In this document: piece after piece, positions 7,885 to 19,256 of the stretch
Position numbering within the stretch: position 1 is the first letter of the stretch
Layout: each line of letters opens with the position of its first letter
Origin: Erythrobacter sp. F6033
Lineage (GTDB): Bacteria; Pseudomonadota; Alphaproteobacteria; Sphingomonadales; Sphingomonadaceae
Assembly (NCBI RefSeq): GCF_023016005.1
Contig: NZ_JALKAZ010000001.1
Coordinates: forward strand, 1,984,001 to 2,048,000
Reading direction: 5' to 3'
DNA length: 64,000 nucleotides
Notes under the pieces: model-generated
Database searches by the model: none
Seen by the model: only the letters and a program-made list of their open reading frames with translations
What the model was told of the DNA's origin: nothing
Made by a program: the position numbers and the translations under genes

Positions 7885-8670
7885 TCAGCCGCCAAAGTTG
7901 AAGCGAATACCAGCTGAAACGACTGACTGTGACGATTCGACGCCCAGCGTCGCCGGAACAACAGCAAGCGGAATATCCGCGTCTTCGGTTGTGTCGCGCC
8001 AAGTGTACTGGCCAAACAACTCGACGCTATCGCTGACTTCGTAGCTCGCGCCAGCCATCAGCTGATACGCAAACGCACCATCATCGTCTTCGCCAACCGC
8101 TACGCCGGATGGGCTGTAATCGACATCCACCCACTGGTAACCGACGCCGCCGCCGACATAGGGTTTGAGAGCGGATCCGGTATCAATGTCATAAAAGACG
8201 TTACCGAACAGGCCGAAATTCGACACTTGGCCCTGACCGTCAGCGATAACCGCGCCGACGGTAGGGTTGGCGGCATCTGCCGCTCCGCGCGTGAGGACTG
8301 CGACATCAACGGCGTCGATGTCGGTACCGCCTACGGTCAGGCCGCTATGCGTGCCTACGCCATATTCAGAATAGGCAGCCTCGGCCTCGACCCGAAATCC
8401 GTTTTCGAACGCATAGCCGACTTGGCCCGACAAAGCGTAGCCTGTGTCGAATTCAGTGTTCCAAGCCAATTCTGTACCAGCAGGAATCTCATCGAAATCT
8501 GCTGTGGCGGGCACGGATTCGTCGAATTCACCTGAATTCGTGCTGTCTTCGGGCAAAGCGACACCGCCGCTAATGCTGACATAAGGGCCATCGGCAAGAG
8601 CTGCGCTGGGGAACGCAACCAAAGCCGCGCAGGCGACGGGGGTGAGAGAAATTTTATTGATATATTTCAT
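7885..8670 (-). CDS. Outer-membrane beta-barrel protein (porin-family/OmpA-like domain)
   Basis: 261 residues with a signal peptide (MKYINKISLTPVACAALVAFP, cut after ALA) and a barrel of about eight alternating strands ending with aromatic IRFNFGG, the usual C-terminal signature for Bam-assisted insertion. Segments such as FRVEAEAAYSEYGVG and LKPYVGGGVGYQWVDVDY resemble the opacity/P44 surface-antigen class. Start chosen at 8670 because GAGGAAAGAC precedes that ATG; an upstream start would add ten charged residues before the signal peptide. Ligand or function unknown. Confidence 0.85.
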   Translation of the reverse strand: MKYINKISLTPVACAALVAFPSAALADGPYVSISGGVALPEDSTNSGEFDESVPATADFDEIPAGTELAWNTEFDTGYALSGQVGYAFENGFRVEAEAAYSEYGVGTHSGLTVGGTDIDAVDVAVLTRGAADAANPTVGAVIADGQGQVSNFGLFGNVFYDIDTGSALKPYVGGGVGYQWVDVDYSPSGVAVGEDDDGAFAYQLMAGASYEVSDSVELFGQYTWRDTTEDADIPLAVVPATLGVESSQSVVSAGIRFNFGG

Positions 8671-8847
8671 GTCTTTCCTCGTACATTTTGCCTCGCGCAT
8701 TCGGGGGATGAGCGCGAGATCAAAGGATTTACGAGGATTCTACATGAACAGTTTCAGGCTGTTTCGGTCAGCCGTGCGAAGAAAACGATAGTGAGCCCCA
8801 CTCAGCGACGGAGTGTTGCTGTTGCCCGTTGAAATTTGCGCGGATGT

Positions 8848-10196
<1,349 letters not shown>

Positions 10197-10207
10197 GGCT
10201 CGCAAAC

Positions 10208-11131
10208 TTAATTGAAAACGAGCACCACATTGGCGGCAAAAGCCGCGACCAGAACAGCGCCAAGAACACGTCCGATGCTCTTCGCCTTCCACAGCAATGC
10301 CAGCAAGATTAGCGCGCTTGCTGTAAGAAGCGCCATCTGCAGACCCGCCAGTTCAAACGGAGCCGCTTGCGGTGCGAGCGTCATAGTGGCCCCGCCAATC
10401 AGCAGAATGTTGTAGATGTTCGATCCCACGACATTGCCGATGGCCAGCGCCGATTTGCCGCGCAAAGCCGCCGCGATTGATGCGGCGAGTTCAGGCAGTG
10501 ACGTGCCCACTGCAACCACCGTCAAACCGATAACCGTCTCAGGCACTTTGAAGATGGTCGCGAGGCTGATCGCCCCCGTTACCAGCGCGTTGCCGCCAGC
10601 AACCAATATGCCGAGACCAACAACGAAGAGCAGACCCGCAAGCCAGCCTTTGCTTGGCGCATCATCTTCCATGTCCTCACCGGCATTGGCACCGGGATGG
10701 CGGTATCGCCATACGATGTAGGCGAGAATACCGCCCAGCAGAACAAGACCGATCCATCGGCCGCCCATCTGGGACGCGATCAGGGCCCAAAGTAACAGCG
10801 TCACCCCCAATGCCACGACAGCGTCTCGCCTGCCGGTTCCGATCAATACGATCGGCGTAACAAGAGCAGACACACCCAAAATCAAAAGCGTGTTTGCGAG
10901 GTTCGACCCGACGATATTGCCCCATGCGATTTCTGGCGATCCCGCAAGTGCGGCCTGAACGCTCGCCACCATTTCCGGCATCGACGTAGCAAAGCCGACA
11001 ATGACTAAGCCGGTGAATAGCGTCGACACGCCAAGCTTTTGCGCAATGCCCACTGCACCGCGGACAAGCAGTTCGCCCCCAATGGCTAGGCCGACCAATC
11101 CGGCAAGACTTAGAAGAATCGCATTTAACAT
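10208..11131 (-). CDS. Calcium/sodium antiporter (CaCA family)
   Basis: 307 residues, about ten membrane helices arranged as two homologous halves. The alpha repeats are visible: GFATSMPEMVASVQAALAGS with NIVGSNLANTLLILG in the first half and VAVGTSLPELAASIAAALRG with NVVGSNIYNILLIGG in the second. These motifs carry the acidic cation-binding residues of YrbG-like exchangers, which expel Ca2+ in exchange for Na+ or H+. The gene is upstream of ccrM on the same strand but separated by a 217-bp regulatory region when the GTG start of ccrM is used. Confidence 0.93.
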   Translation of the reverse strand: MLNAILLSLAGLVGLAIGGELLVRGAVGIAQKLGVSTLFTGLVIVGFATSMPEMVASVQAALAGSPEIAWGNIVGSNLANTLLILGVSALVTPIVLIGTGRRDAVVALGVTLLLWALIASQMGGRWIGLVLLGGILAYIVWRYRHPGANAGEDMEDDAPSKGWLAGLLFVVGLGILVAGGNALVTGAISLATIFKVPETVIGLTVVAVGTSLPELAASIAAALRGKSALAIGNVVGSNIYNILLIGGATMTLAPQAAPFELAGLQMALLTASALILLALLWKAKSIGRVLGAVLVAAFAANVVLVFN

Positions 11132-11156
11132 GCTGGGCGCTTAGGGCACGGCGCGA

Positions 11157-11777
11157 CTATATCAAAGTGGCTTGCGCAACTGGAGCAAAGCTTTTCCGGT
11201 GCAATGCTGTCGGGCCATGCAGGCGCAGTGCTTCCATATGCTCCGCTGTTCCATACCCTTTGTTACGTTCCCAGCCATAATGCGGGTGTTCTTGCGCCGC
11301 TTCAATCATCATCCGATCACGCCATTCCTTTGCAATGATCGATGCCGCGCTGATCGCTGGTTCGATACCGTCCCCGCCAACGATCGCTCGCGCGGGCCAC
11401 CGCCAAGCGGGCCTGCGCCCTTCCGGAGTCATGTTTCCGTCGATCAAAACCGAGCATTCGCCGCCCACTTCGGCCGCCAAATCAGCTACGCAGCGCGTCA
11501 TCGCTTCCATCGTTGCCTGAAAGATATTGAGCCGGTCGATATCCTCCGGATCGACCACCGCAACCGCCCAACTGCAGCTTTCGCGTATCTCTTTGTCGAG
11601 AACACCGCGCCGTTTGGCAGATAGTTTCTTGGAATCGTTCAGACCTTTGGGTACGACTTCGCCCAGAACCACCGCCGCCGCCACAACTGGCCCAGCGAGC
11701 GGCCCTCGTCCGGCTTCGTCGACCCCTATGACGTATTGGCGGGCACCGATTTCACTTTTGGGAGTTATCAAACCCAT
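11157..11777 (-). CDS. rnhB: Ribonuclease HII
   Basis: Cuts RNA in RNA-DNA hybrids and removes single ribonucleotides from DNA. 206 residues with the family signature [16 protein letters not shown] (catalytic D20 and E21), GSKK-like [11 protein letters not shown], and [13 protein letters not shown] with the third acidic group; ends with [14 protein letters not shown]. The start ATG (11777-11775) overlaps the start ATG of the divergent sugar dehydrogenase gene on a single CATG. No other in-frame Met precedes the catalytic motif, so this start is likely although its ribosome binding site is weak. Confidence 0.95.
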   Translation of the reverse strand: MGLITPKSEIGARQYVIGVDEAGRGPLAGPVVAAAVVLGEVVPKGLNDSKKLSAKRRGVLDKEIRESCSWAVAVVDPEDIDRLNIFQATMEAMTRCVADLAAEVGGECSVLIDGNMTPEGRRPAWRWPARAIVGGDGIEPAISAASIIAKEWRDRMMIEAAQEHPHYGWERNKGYGTAEHMEALRLHGPTALHRKSFAPVAQATLI

Positions 11778-12936
11778 GACCTATATTTCCAAAGCTCCGC
11801 TCATCCTTTCGCTCTCCACCCTCGCGCTCGCAAGCTGCGCGAACGCCGAAGCGGGGGATAGTGCTGAAACTGCCTCTGCCGAAGTTGCCATGAACATTGA
11901 ACCGATGGGCGAGTTTGATCGCCCTTGGGCAATCGAGTTCATTCCCGGGTCCGACACGCTGGCGATCACCGAGAAAGCCGGCACACTGAAGCTGATGAAA
12001 ACAGGCACCGGCGAAACGACGACCGTTAGCGGTGTTCCCGAAGTCGATTATGGCGGCCAAGGTGGTTTCGGCGACGTGGCCTTCCTCCCTTCAGAAGCCA
12101 ACCGTGAAGACGGCCGCACGATCTATCTCAGCTGGGCCGAAGCGGGCGCGAACGATACGCGCGGAGCCGCTGTCGGCCGCGGCATGTTGGTCTGCAACGA
12201 CGAAACCGACGCCTGCGCGATCAACGATCTGGAAGTCATCTGGCGTCAGGCAGACAAAGTGACCGGTAAAGGCCATTATTCGCACCGCATCTCCTTCTCG
12301 CCGGATGAAAAATACATGTTCATCGCCAGCGGTGACCGGCAGAAACTTGAACCGGCGCAAGACACAACAAACACTTTGGGCAGCATCGTGCGGCTCAACC
12401 TTGATGGAGCGCCGGCTGCGGGCAACCCGATGGCGGATCAAGGCGGCGTAACCGCTGAAATCTGGTCATATGGTCACCGCAATATCCTCGGCATGGATTG
12501 GGATGCACAGGGTCGTCTTTGGGACATGGAGCATGGCCCGGCGGGTGGTGACGAGCTGAACCTTGTCAAAGCAGGCGCTAATTACGGTTGGCCCACCCGC
12601 TCATACGGCAAGCACTATAACGGCGATCCGATCACAGATCACAGCGCTGATGATGGTTTTTCAAAGCCTGCCATCCACTGGACACCTGTAATCGCGCCAG
12701 GCGACATGATTTTCTACACTGGCGATATGTTCGCAGCGTGGAAGGGTGATGCTCTGATTGCAGGCCTAAGCAGCCAAGCAATTGTGCGCGTCACTATCGA
12801 CGGCGAAAAGGCAACCGAGACCGGACGCTATGCCTTTGACGGACGCCTCCGTTCAATCGATCAGGCACCAGATGGCAGCATCTGGGTCGCTGAAGACGGA
12901 CCAGAGGGTAGAATTCTTAAAGTGTCGGCCCAGTAA
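11776..12936 (+). CDS. PQQ-dependent aldose sugar dehydrogenase-type lipoprotein
   Basis: 386 residues. A lipoprotein signal (hydrophobic residues 7-19, lipobox LALAS-C21) is followed by a six-bladed beta-propeller of the soluble aldose sugar dehydrogenase (Asd/YliI) family. Typical motifs: [43 protein letters not shown] and [11 protein letters not shown], the last being the strongest marker. Known members oxidise aldoses with PQQ in the periplasm; no PQQ synthesis genes occur here, so cofactor supply would come from elsewhere. GGGAG lies 11 nt before the ATG. The start codon overlaps that of divergent rnhB. Confidence 0.87.
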   Translation: MTYISKAPLILSLSTLALASCANAEAGDSAETASAEVAMNIEPMGEFDRPWAIEFIPGSDTLAITEKAGTLKLMKTGTGETTTVSGVPEVDYGGQGGFGDVAFLPSEANREDGRTIYLSWAEAGANDTRGAAVGRGMLVCNDETDACAINDLEVIWRQADKVTGKGHYSHRISFSPDEKYMFIASGDRQKLEPAQDTTNTLGSIVRLNLDGAPAAGNPMADQGGVTAEIWSYGHRNILGMDWDAQGRLWDMEHGPAGGDELNLVKAGANYGWPTRSYGKHYNGDPITDHSADDGFSKPAIHWTPVIAPGDMIFYTGDMFAAWKGDALIAGLSSQAIVRVTIDGEKATETGRYAFDGRLRSIDQAPDGSIWVAEDGPEGRILKVSAQ

Positions 12937-12979
12937 TTCTTGTTGGGAAGTTCGCTCGAAAGCGACTAACGCGCCCGGA

Positions 12980-13537
12980 ATGAGCGCCAACACTGCCACT
13001 CTCATCCCGCTTTCGGCGGTCGACCCTGCGATGATCGAGGAACTGCTTGATCGCGCATTCGGCCCTGATCGGCACGCCCGCACAGCGTACCGCATCCGTG
13101 CTGGCATGGAGTGGCTGGAAGCGTTGAGTTTTGCCGCGCTGGATGATCAAGAAATGCTGGTCGCGACGATCCAATGCTGGCCAATCGCTTTGATAAGCGA
13201 CGACGGAAAACCCGTGCCGCTTGTAATGGTCGGCCCGGTGGCCGTGTTGCCTGAACGCCAAGGCGAAGGGTTCGGTATGGGCTTGATGGCGGCAATGCTG
13301 GACGCAGAAGCGCGGATGGCGGCGGACGGATCGCCCAGCTTCCCGCAGGTTCTGATCGGCGATGCCGACTATTATGGCCGCTGGGGCTTTAATGCGAATG
13401 CAACAGGCGGTTGGCGCTGCCCGGGTCCATACGAACAAGACCGCTTGCTCGCCCGCGGCCCTGCGCTTTCCATGATGCCGAAAGACGGGATCCTTGGTCC
13501 GTGGAATCCTGAAGGCGGCATTGTCGGTAAAGACTAG
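12980..13537 (+). CDS. GNAT-family N-acetyltransferase
   Basis: 185 residues with a GNAT fold: the acetyl-CoA loop region reads VGPVAVLPERQGEGFGMGLM (residues about 91-110), followed by a helix and DADYYGRWGFN, the typical late strand of yhbS-like acetyltransferases. The substrate is not predictable. Start chosen at the ATG before SANTATLIPLS; the reading frame is open further upstream but would run into the sugar dehydrogenase gene. Confidence 0.8.
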   Translation: MSANTATLIPLSAVDPAMIEELLDRAFGPDRHARTAYRIRAGMEWLEALSFAALDDQEMLVATIQCWPIALISDDGKPVPLVMVGPVAVLPERQGEGFGMGLMAAMLDAEARMAADGSPSFPQVLIGDADYYGRWGFNANATGGWRCPGPYEQDRLLARGPALSMMPKDGILGPWNPEGGIVGKD

Positions 13538-13608
13538 ATCGTTAGTAAGCAGTTGCGCGTTTCTCCACTTCACGGGAACGCGGTGTTCTGGCATCGCGTT
13601 ATGCGAAT

Positions 13609-14169
13609 ATGCCTTATGAACCTCCCCCCTATCTAGCCGAACTTACGCTAGCCCAAATCGCCGAGCAGGTTGAGCAACGTAAACTCCCCCCTGTCGAGGG
13701 GTGGGCTCCGCAGCAGATCGGTGAAAGCGAAATGCGGATTGCCGCCGATGGCACATGGTTTCACGAAGGTGATCCGATCCGGCGACCCGCAATGGTGCGT
13801 GCATTTTCGGGTCTGCTGACGCGAGATGACGCGGCCCAGCATTGGCTGGCAACACCATTTGAAAAACTCAGCATTGAAGTCGATGACGCGGCCTTTGTGG
13901 CCGTGGACTGCGTGATGCGAGACGGCGAGATTGCGTTTCGGCTCAACACAGATGAGCTAGTCGTGGCTGGTCCGGATAATGCCATCCGGGCCGCTGGAGA
14001 CCCTGAAACTCCGGCAATTTATCTGCACGTGCGCCGAGGCTGCGAAGCGCGCCTAAACCGTTCGACTTATGAACAACTCGTCCAAATCGCGATTGATACC
14101 AGCGGCGATGATCTGACCAAAGGCCTGATGGTAACCAGCCAGGGCGCGATCTTCTCTCTGCTACCCTAG
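13609..14169 (+). CDS. DUF1285 domain protein
   Basis: 186 residues matching the DUF1285 family, with IAADGTWFHEGDPIRRPAMVRAFSGLL (given here in parts: DGTWFHEG, PIRRP, FSGLL) as the characteristic core, then a beta-rich domain with YLHVRRGCEARLNRSTYEQL. Function is unknown. It is the first gene of a tight set with the Nudix hydrolase (6 nt downstream) and CCA-adding enzyme, an arrangement frequent in alphaproteobacteria. Confidence 0.85.
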   Translation: MPYEPPPYLAELTLAQIAEQVEQRKLPPVEGWAPQQIGESEMRIAADGTWFHEGDPIRRPAMVRAFSGLLTRDDAAQHWLATPFEKLSIEVDDAAFVAVDCVMRDGEIAFRLNTDELVVAGPDNAIRAAGDPETPAIYLHVRRGCEARLNRSTYEQLVQIAIDTSGDDLTKGLMVTSQGAIFSLLP

Positions 14170-14175
14170 CCCGGA

Positions 14176-14772
14176 ATGACCGACCTTTACGATCAGCTTT
14201 CTGCTTTGCATGAAGAAGGGCATGCGCGTGATATCGCCGACCTATTGTCAGATGCGCACTTTGCCGATGGCCGCGCGACGCCAGCCGCTGTCCTGATCGC
14301 CGTGACCGAGCGCGAGGCGCCGGGCATCTTGCTGACCCAGCGCCCCAACGCCATGCGCGATCACCCTGGCCAAGTTGCCTTTCCCGGTGGCAAAATAGAC
14401 CCCGGAGAAGACGCCATCACCGCCGCCGTGCGTGAAGCCAATGAGGAGCTTGCGCTGCCAAGCGATCAAGTCCGCGTTATCGGTACGAGTGATCTCTATC
14501 AGACAGGAACCGGCTTTGCCGTGACACCGGTGCTGGCCGTGGTTCCGCCTGACCTCGAATTGACGCCTAACCCCGATGAAGTCGAAGCATGGTTCGAAGC
14601 CCCGCTTGCGCTCTTGCTTGATAAGAGTAACTGGACCGTCAATGAAGTGTTCTGGAAGGGGGCGAACCGGCGCTATCTGGAAATGGATTACGAAGGTTTC
14701 AGAATTTGGGGCGTTACAGCGGCAATCCTCGCGAACCTTTCGCGGCGGATTGATTGGGAGCGCTTGAAATGA
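14176..14772 (+). CDS. Nudix hydrolase, CoA pyrophosphatase type
   Basis: 198 residues. The CoA-specific upstream motif LLTQRPNAMRDHPGQVAFPG is directly followed by a Nudix box, GGKIDPGEDAITAAVREANE then EL. The invariant G, E, RE and EE residues are present, and the box ends EELAL rather than EExGU, as in many NUDT7-like enzymes. Likely splits coenzyme A or its derivatives into 4'-phosphopantetheine compounds and ADP. Its stop overlaps the start of the CCA-adding enzyme gene (ATGA). Confidence 0.88.
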   Translation: MTDLYDQLSALHEEGHARDIADLLSDAHFADGRATPAAVLIAVTEREAPGILLTQRPNAMRDHPGQVAFPGGKIDPGEDAITAAVREANEELALPSDQVRVIGTSDLYQTGTGFAVTPVLAVVPPDLELTPNPDEVEAWFEAPLALLLDKSNWTVNEVFWKGANRRYLEMDYEGFRIWGVTAAILANLSRRIDWERLK

Positions 14773-15962
14773 GCGCATCTGGACTGCCCGGAACCCTAGC
14801 AAACGCGGACTGGCCCAACCGCAAGGGGCTCCGTGTGCTCACACGCGCTCTGGGTGCGGAGAACATCCGCTGGGTCGGCGGCGCAGTGCGCGATACGTTG
14901 CTGGACGTGGGTGTTCACGATGTCGACTGCGCGACAACCCACCCGCCTGATGAAGTGATGGATCGCTGCGCCATGGCAGGCATCCGCACCGTTCCGACCG
15001 GAATTGACCACGGAACCATCACGGCGGTTCTGGAAGACGGGCCGGTTGAAATCACGACCCTGCGGCATGATGTTTCAACGGATGGCCGCCGCGCAACAGT
15101 CGCCTTTGCCAACGATTGGCGTGAAGATGCTGCGCGGCGCGATTTCACAATCAATGCGCTCTACGCCCATCCGGAAACTCTGGAGATTTCAGACTATTTC
15201 GGCGGACTCGACGATCTTGCCGCGCGCCGTGTTCGCTTTATCGGTGATGCGCGCGAACGTATCGCTGAGGATCATCTTCGCATTTTGCGCTATTACCGGT
15301 TTCAGGCTCGCTTTGGTGCGGCATTGGACAATGAAGCCGAAGAAGCCTGCGCCGAGCTTGCCGGAACGCTGAAGGGGCTGAGCCGTGAGCGAGTGGCGGA
15401 AGAACTGCTGAAACTGCTTTCGCTGCCTGATCCGGGTGAGACAGTCGAGCGGATGTTTAATCACGCGGTCCTGCGGGTTATTTTGCCAGAAGCAAGCCTG
15501 CGCAATGTCGAAATCATGCGTGAAGTGATTGACCGCGAAGCTGCACAAGGTTTTGCGCCTGATCCTTTGCGACGTCTGTCTGCACTTCTGCCGCCCTCAC
15601 CTGATGTCGCAGGCGATGTTGCGGCGCGCCTACGCCTGTCGAGAGCCCAGCGGGCCGTACTAGTCGGGGTGGCTTCGCGCCTTGGCAGTGACGCTGAAGC
15701 TCCCAAGGCGCTGGCCTACAACGAAGGCAACGCGATTGCGGTTCACCGATTGCTGCTTGCAGGAGCCGATGCCGCCGCAATCCGGGACTGGGCGGCACCG
15801 ACACTTCCGCTCAAAGGCGGTGCAATCGTTCAGCGCGGCGTTGCCGCCGGTCCGGAAGTGGCGCGGATACTCCAAACGGTCGAGCAGCGTTGGGTTGCGG
15901 AGGGTTTCCCCGGTGAGGCTCGTGTTCAAGAGATATTGAACGAAGAACTGCCAGAAGCTTGA
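14769..15962 (+). CDS. cca: CCA tRNA nucleotidyltransferase
   Basis: Adds or repairs the 3' CCA of tRNAs. 397 residues, class II enzyme: nucleotidyltransferase head with WVGGAVRDTLL (GGAVRD 37-42), the metal-binding pair in HDVDCAT (DVD 51-53), RRDFTINALYA, and the linker EDHLRILRYYRFQARFG, followed by an alpha-helical body. The start is the ATG overlapping the Nudix stop; an upstream TTG in the annotated open frame is unnecessary. Encoded tRNA-Val in this window already contains CCA, so here the enzyme may mainly do repair or serve tRNAs lacking it. Confidence 0.94.
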   Translation: MSASGLPGTLANADWPNRKGLRVLTRALGAENIRWVGGAVRDTLLDVGVHDVDCATTHPPDEVMDRCAMAGIRTVPTGIDHGTITAVLEDGPVEITTLRHDVSTDGRRATVAFANDWREDAARRDFTINALYAHPETLEISDYFGGLDDLAARRVRFIGDARERIAEDHLRILRYYRFQARFGAALDNEAEEACAELAGTLKGLSRERVAEELLKLLSLPDPGETVERMFNHAVLRVILPEASLRNVEIMREVIDREAAQGFAPDPLRRLSALLPPSPDVAGDVAARLRLSRAQRAVLVGVASRLGSDAEAPKALAYNEGNAIAVHRLLLAGADAAAIRDWAAPTLPLKGGAIVQRGVAAGPEVARILQTVEQRWVAEGFPGEARVQEILNEELPEA

Positions 15963-16210
15963 CGTTTGCGTTAAGCGTTCCTTCACTCGCGGGCTGTCAT
16001 TAACGTTCGTAAGCGAGGTGCTTGCCACTTTGCCTGACCCTGATTAGGGGAACTCACGTGCGTTTTGGGCATTGGTCTGATGCGTGCATTCACCGCTTTT
16101 GGCGTTACATTGCTGGTCCGTTTTTCGGGCCACACCGCCATGTATGCGTGCGCTGCCCTCTCCCCCCGTGGCGGCCACCTGACTAGAAGAACTGACGGAG
16201 AGAATACCAC

Positions 16211-16807
16211 ATGAAGTTTGCAAAGCTGGCCATCGTTGCCACTGCTATCGCCGCGACCCCGATTGCCGCCCACGCACAAGATGCGGGCACAACCGTCTTC
16301 GGCAATGACGATGCACCAATCGGCACCGTTGAAAGCAATGAAGGCGGCATCGTAACCGTCGACACTGGCGCTCACAAGGCACCGCTGCCCGCCAATCTTC
16401 TGGCCGAGCGCGAAGGCAAATGGACCGTCAACGCGACCAAGGCACAGATCGATGGTATGATGGCTGCACAAAAAGCCGAAGCTGATGCGAAACGTGACGC
16501 CGCTCTTGTCGAAGGCGCGGCAGTTGTCAGCGCAGACGGCCAGCCTGCTGGTACCGTTTACACCGTCGACAGCGAAGGCACCGTAATCATTAGGCGCGAA
16601 GGCGGCATTATGACGCTGACCAAAGACACTATGGCCGTCGACGCGAATGGCGCTCTTATGGCGCTCTACTCGCTCGAACAGATCGCAGCGAACACTGTCG
16701 AAGTGCCCGAAGGCGCCGAAATCCTGACACCAGCGCAAGCCGCTGAAAAGCAGGCCGCCGCCGCTGCAGAGCGTGACAACGGACCGACTGGCCGTCTCAA
16801 CATGTAA
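16211..16807 (+). CDS. Conserved periplasmic protein of unknown function
   Basis: 198 residues with a signal peptide (MKFAKLAIVATAIAATPIAA, cut after HAQ). The mature protein has two short PRC-barrel-like beta repeats (PIGTVESNEGGIVTVDTG and PAGTVYTVDSEGTVIIRR) joined by an Ala/Lys-rich helix, and an Ala-rich tail. I have no named family for it; proteins of this look are common in sphingomonads. GGAG precedes the ATG by 9 nt. A possible 42-codon leader frame (16058-16186) precedes it. Confidence 0.75.
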   Translation: MKFAKLAIVATAIAATPIAAHAQDAGTTVFGNDDAPIGTVESNEGGIVTVDTGAHKAPLPANLLAEREGKWTVNATKAQIDGMMAAQKAEADAKRDAALVEGAAVVSADGQPAGTVYTVDSEGTVIIRREGGIMTLTKDTMAVDANGALMALYSLEQIAANTVEVPEGAEILTPAQAAEKQAAAAAERDNGPTGRLNM

Positions 16808-16833
16808 TCCGATCGCTCAATGAGCGAACAAAC

Positions 16834-16870
16834 AGGGCCGCGATCTCATGCTAGAGATCGCGGCCCTTTT
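16834..16870. terminator. Strong hairpin terminator between convergent genes
   Basis: A perfect 14-bp stem (AGGGCCGCGATCTC at 16834-16847 with its complement at 16854-16867) closes a 6-nt loop and is followed by TTTTG on the plus strand. It lies 27 nt after the periplasmic protein gene and 13 nt beyond the parC stop, so it can stop transcription from both sides. Confidence 0.88.
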
Positions 16871-16879
16871 GTATTCGGT

Positions 16880-19174
16880 TCACTCGAAGCGGTTGTTCTT
16901 TGGGAAGCCTTGCGGCGGCAAACGTCCGGCTGCGCTGCGCGCGACTTTCCATTGCCATATCTCGTTCTCGGTACGGGTACGGTCGCCCGAACCGCCCATT
17001 TTCCAGCTTAGACCATCTTCCAGCTTGAACGTTGTTGCGTCCGACAACCCGCCATCGCGGTACCGCTGCAGCATAACGCCCTGACCCCGCGCCATGACTG
17101 GCATTTCTTCGAGATTGAACACGATCAGTTTGCGGTTGTCTCCAACACACGCAACGTGATCATCCTCTGCGCCGATTTCGCGGATAACGCGGAGTTCCGC
17201 ATTGCCTTTGAGGTTCACGACCTGCCGCCCTTTTCGGGTCTCGGCCATCAGCTCGTTGGTTTCCGCGACAAAGCCTTTGCCGATGGTCGAAGCCAGCAGC
17301 AGCTTTCCGCCGGGCTTGTGCACCAGCATTTTGACGATGCCCGTGTCCGCTTCGAGGTCGATCATCGTCCGCACCGGCTCGCCAAAGCCGCGAGCGCCGG
17401 GCAATTTGTCACAGCCCAGCGTGTAGAACCGGCCATTGCCCGCTGCGATAAGCAGCTTGTCGGTCGTCTGTGCGTGCAGGATAAAGGCAAGCGCGTCGCC
17501 TTCTTTATATTTGAATTCCTGCTCCAGATCGACGTGACCTTTGGCGGCGCGGATCCAGCCTTTTTGGCTCAGAATGATCGTGGCCGGCTCTTTTTCGATC
17601 ATCGCATCCATGCTGAATTCGACAACCGCTTCGGCCTCTTCAATCCGTGTCCGGCGAGCGCCGATCTTGGTGTCCTCGGCGTAATCCTTGCGAAGTCCGC
17701 GCAAGTCTTTCTTCAAACGGGTGCGCTGACGAGCCGGACTATCGAGCAGTTTTTGAAGGTCGTCCTGCTCGGCGAGCAGCGTGTCTTTCTCAGTGCGCAG
17801 CTCCATCTCTTCCAGCTTGCGCAAAGACCGCAGCCGCATGTTGAGGATCGCCTCAGCCTGACGATCGGTGAGGCTGAATTCCTTCATCATCACCGCTTTG
17901 GGCTCATCCTCATACCGGATGATTTCGATCACCCGGTCGAGATTGAGGAAGGCCGTGATGTAGCCTTCAACCAGTTCCAGCCGCCGCGCGATCTGATCGA
18001 GCCGAAATTGCGTGCGGCGCTGCAAAATCTCAATCTGAGCCGCCGTCCAGTTTTGCAGCAGCTCTTTCAGCCCCATCACCATCGGCGTGCGCGTTGCGTC
18101 GAGCACGTTGAGGTTCAGGCCAAACCGCGTTTCCATATCCGTGAGCTTGAAAATGCTTTCCTTGAGCAATTCAGGATCAACATTGCGGCTCTTCGGCACG
18201 AGCACGATGCGGATTGTCTCATCGCTTTCATCGCGCACATCTTCGAGGATCGGCAGTTTCTTATCCGCAATCGCCTGAGCGATCTGCTCTATCAGTTTGC
18301 CCTTCGCGACCTGATACGGGATTTCGGAGATGACCAGCTGCCACTGTCCGCCGCCCAGCCGCTCGATACCCGTCTTCTGATCTTCCGCTTTCTCAGCTTC
18401 CGGCGCTTCGAACACGCCGCGCACCCGGAAGGAGCCGCGACCCGTTTCGTAAGCGTTGGAGATCACTTCTTTGCTGTCGATGATCTGGCCGCCGGTCGGC
18501 AAATCTGGCCCATGAAACAGCTCCATCAGCCGCTCATGTTCAACATGCGGATTGTCGATCAGTTCAAGCGTGGCATCAATAATCTCGGCAACGTTGTGCG
18601 ACGGGATATTGGTCGCCATGCCCACCGCAATCCCGCTTGCGCCATTGGCCAACAGGTTAGGGAACAGGCCCGGCATCAATTCCGGCTCTTCTTCCTCACC
18701 ATTATAGGTCGGGATGAAATCAACCGTGCCCGCGTCCAGACCGTCCATCAGATGCATTGCCGTCTTCGTCAGGCGGGCTTCCGTGTAACGATAGGCGGCG
18801 GCATTATCGCCATCGATATTGCCGAAATTCCCCTGCCCCTCGACCAGAGGATAACGCAGCGAGAAATCCTGAGCGAGGCGCACCATCGCATCGTAAGCGG
18901 CGGTGTCGCCATGCGGGTGATATTTACCGATCACCTCACCCACAACGCGGGCGGATTTCTTAAAGGTGTTGGACGGGTCCAGCTTTAGCTGGCGCATAGT
19001 CCACAGCAGCCGCCGGTGAACCGGCTTCAACCCGTCGCGAAGGTCCGGCAGAGAGCGCGCCGTGATCGTGGATAGCGCATAGACCAGATATCGCTCGGAC
19101 AGCGCGGCATCGAACGGCGCATCAACAATCGCGTCGAACGGATCAGAATCGTCGGTAGTCGTAGGATCAGCCAT
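16880..19174 (-). CDS. parC: DNA topoisomerase IV subunit A
   Basis: Breaks and rejoins DNA to separate replicated chromosomes. 764 residues. The catalytic tyrosine is Y130 in [10 protein letters not shown]. The quinolone-pocket segment reads [14 protein letters not shown] (86-99), i.e. Thr91 and Asp95 where E. coli ParC has Ser80 and Glu84. The GyrA-type box [14 protein letters not shown] and a coiled-coil region (about 430-500) precede a five- to six-bladed C-terminal domain without the GyrA box, consistent with ParC rather than GyrA. The start [16 protein letters not shown] is the usual sphingomonad N-terminus. Confidence 0.95.
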   Translation of the reverse strand: MADPTTTDDSDPFDAIVDAPFDAALSERYLVYALSTITARSLPDLRDGLKPVHRRLLWTMRQLKLDPSNTFKKSARVVGEVIGKYHPHGDTAAYDAMVRLAQDFSLRYPLVEGQGNFGNIDGDNAAAYRYTEARLTKTAMHLMDGLDAGTVDFIPTYNGEEEEPELMPGLFPNLLANGASGIAVGMATNIPSHNVAEIIDATLELIDNPHVEHERLMELFHGPDLPTGGQIIDSKEVISNAYETGRGSFRVRGVFEAPEAEKAEDQKTGIERLGGGQWQLVISEIPYQVAKGKLIEQIAQAIADKKLPILEDVRDESDETIRIVLVPKSRNVDPELLKESIFKLTDMETRFGLNLNVLDATRTPMVMGLKELLQNWTAAQIEILQRRTQFRLDQIARRLELVEGYITAFLNLDRVIEIIRYEDEPKAVMMKEFSLTDRQAEAILNMRLRSLRKLEEMELRTEKDTLLAEQDDLQKLLDSPARQRTRLKKDLRGLRKDYAEDTKIGARRTRIEEAEAVVEFSMDAMIEKEPATIILSQKGWIRAAKGHVDLEQEFKYKEGDALAFILHAQTTDKLLIAAGNGRFYTLGCDKLPGARGFGEPVRTMIDLEADTGIVKMLVHKPGGKLLLASTIGKGFVAETNELMAETRKGRQVVNLKGNAELRVIREIGAEDDHVACVGDNRKLIVFNLEEMPVMARGQGVMLQRYRDGGLSDATTFKLEDGLSWKMGGSGDRTRTENEIWQWKVARSAAGRLPPQGFPKNNRFE

Positions 19175-19256
19175 CGCGCTGACTTAGCAACGCATCTCCT
19201 CAGGGGGGAGAGGCATTTCCACAGGAATAGCGCAGAGAGATCGAGAGGCCGGACAG

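Noticed and set aside
15971..15985. CtrA-like TTAA-N7-TTCA upstream of the gene at 16211
   Set aside because: Imperfect match without supporting GANTC or DnaA sites; likely chance.
16089..16140. Possible promoter hexamers before the gene at 16211
   Set aside because: Several weak -35/-10 combinations fit equally well; none is distinctive enough to report.
17156..18988. 610-codon open frame antisense to parC
   Set aside because: It mirrors codon structure of parC on the other strand; low-complexity His/Phe/Arg-rich product with no domain. Long antisense frames are expected in GC-rich genes.
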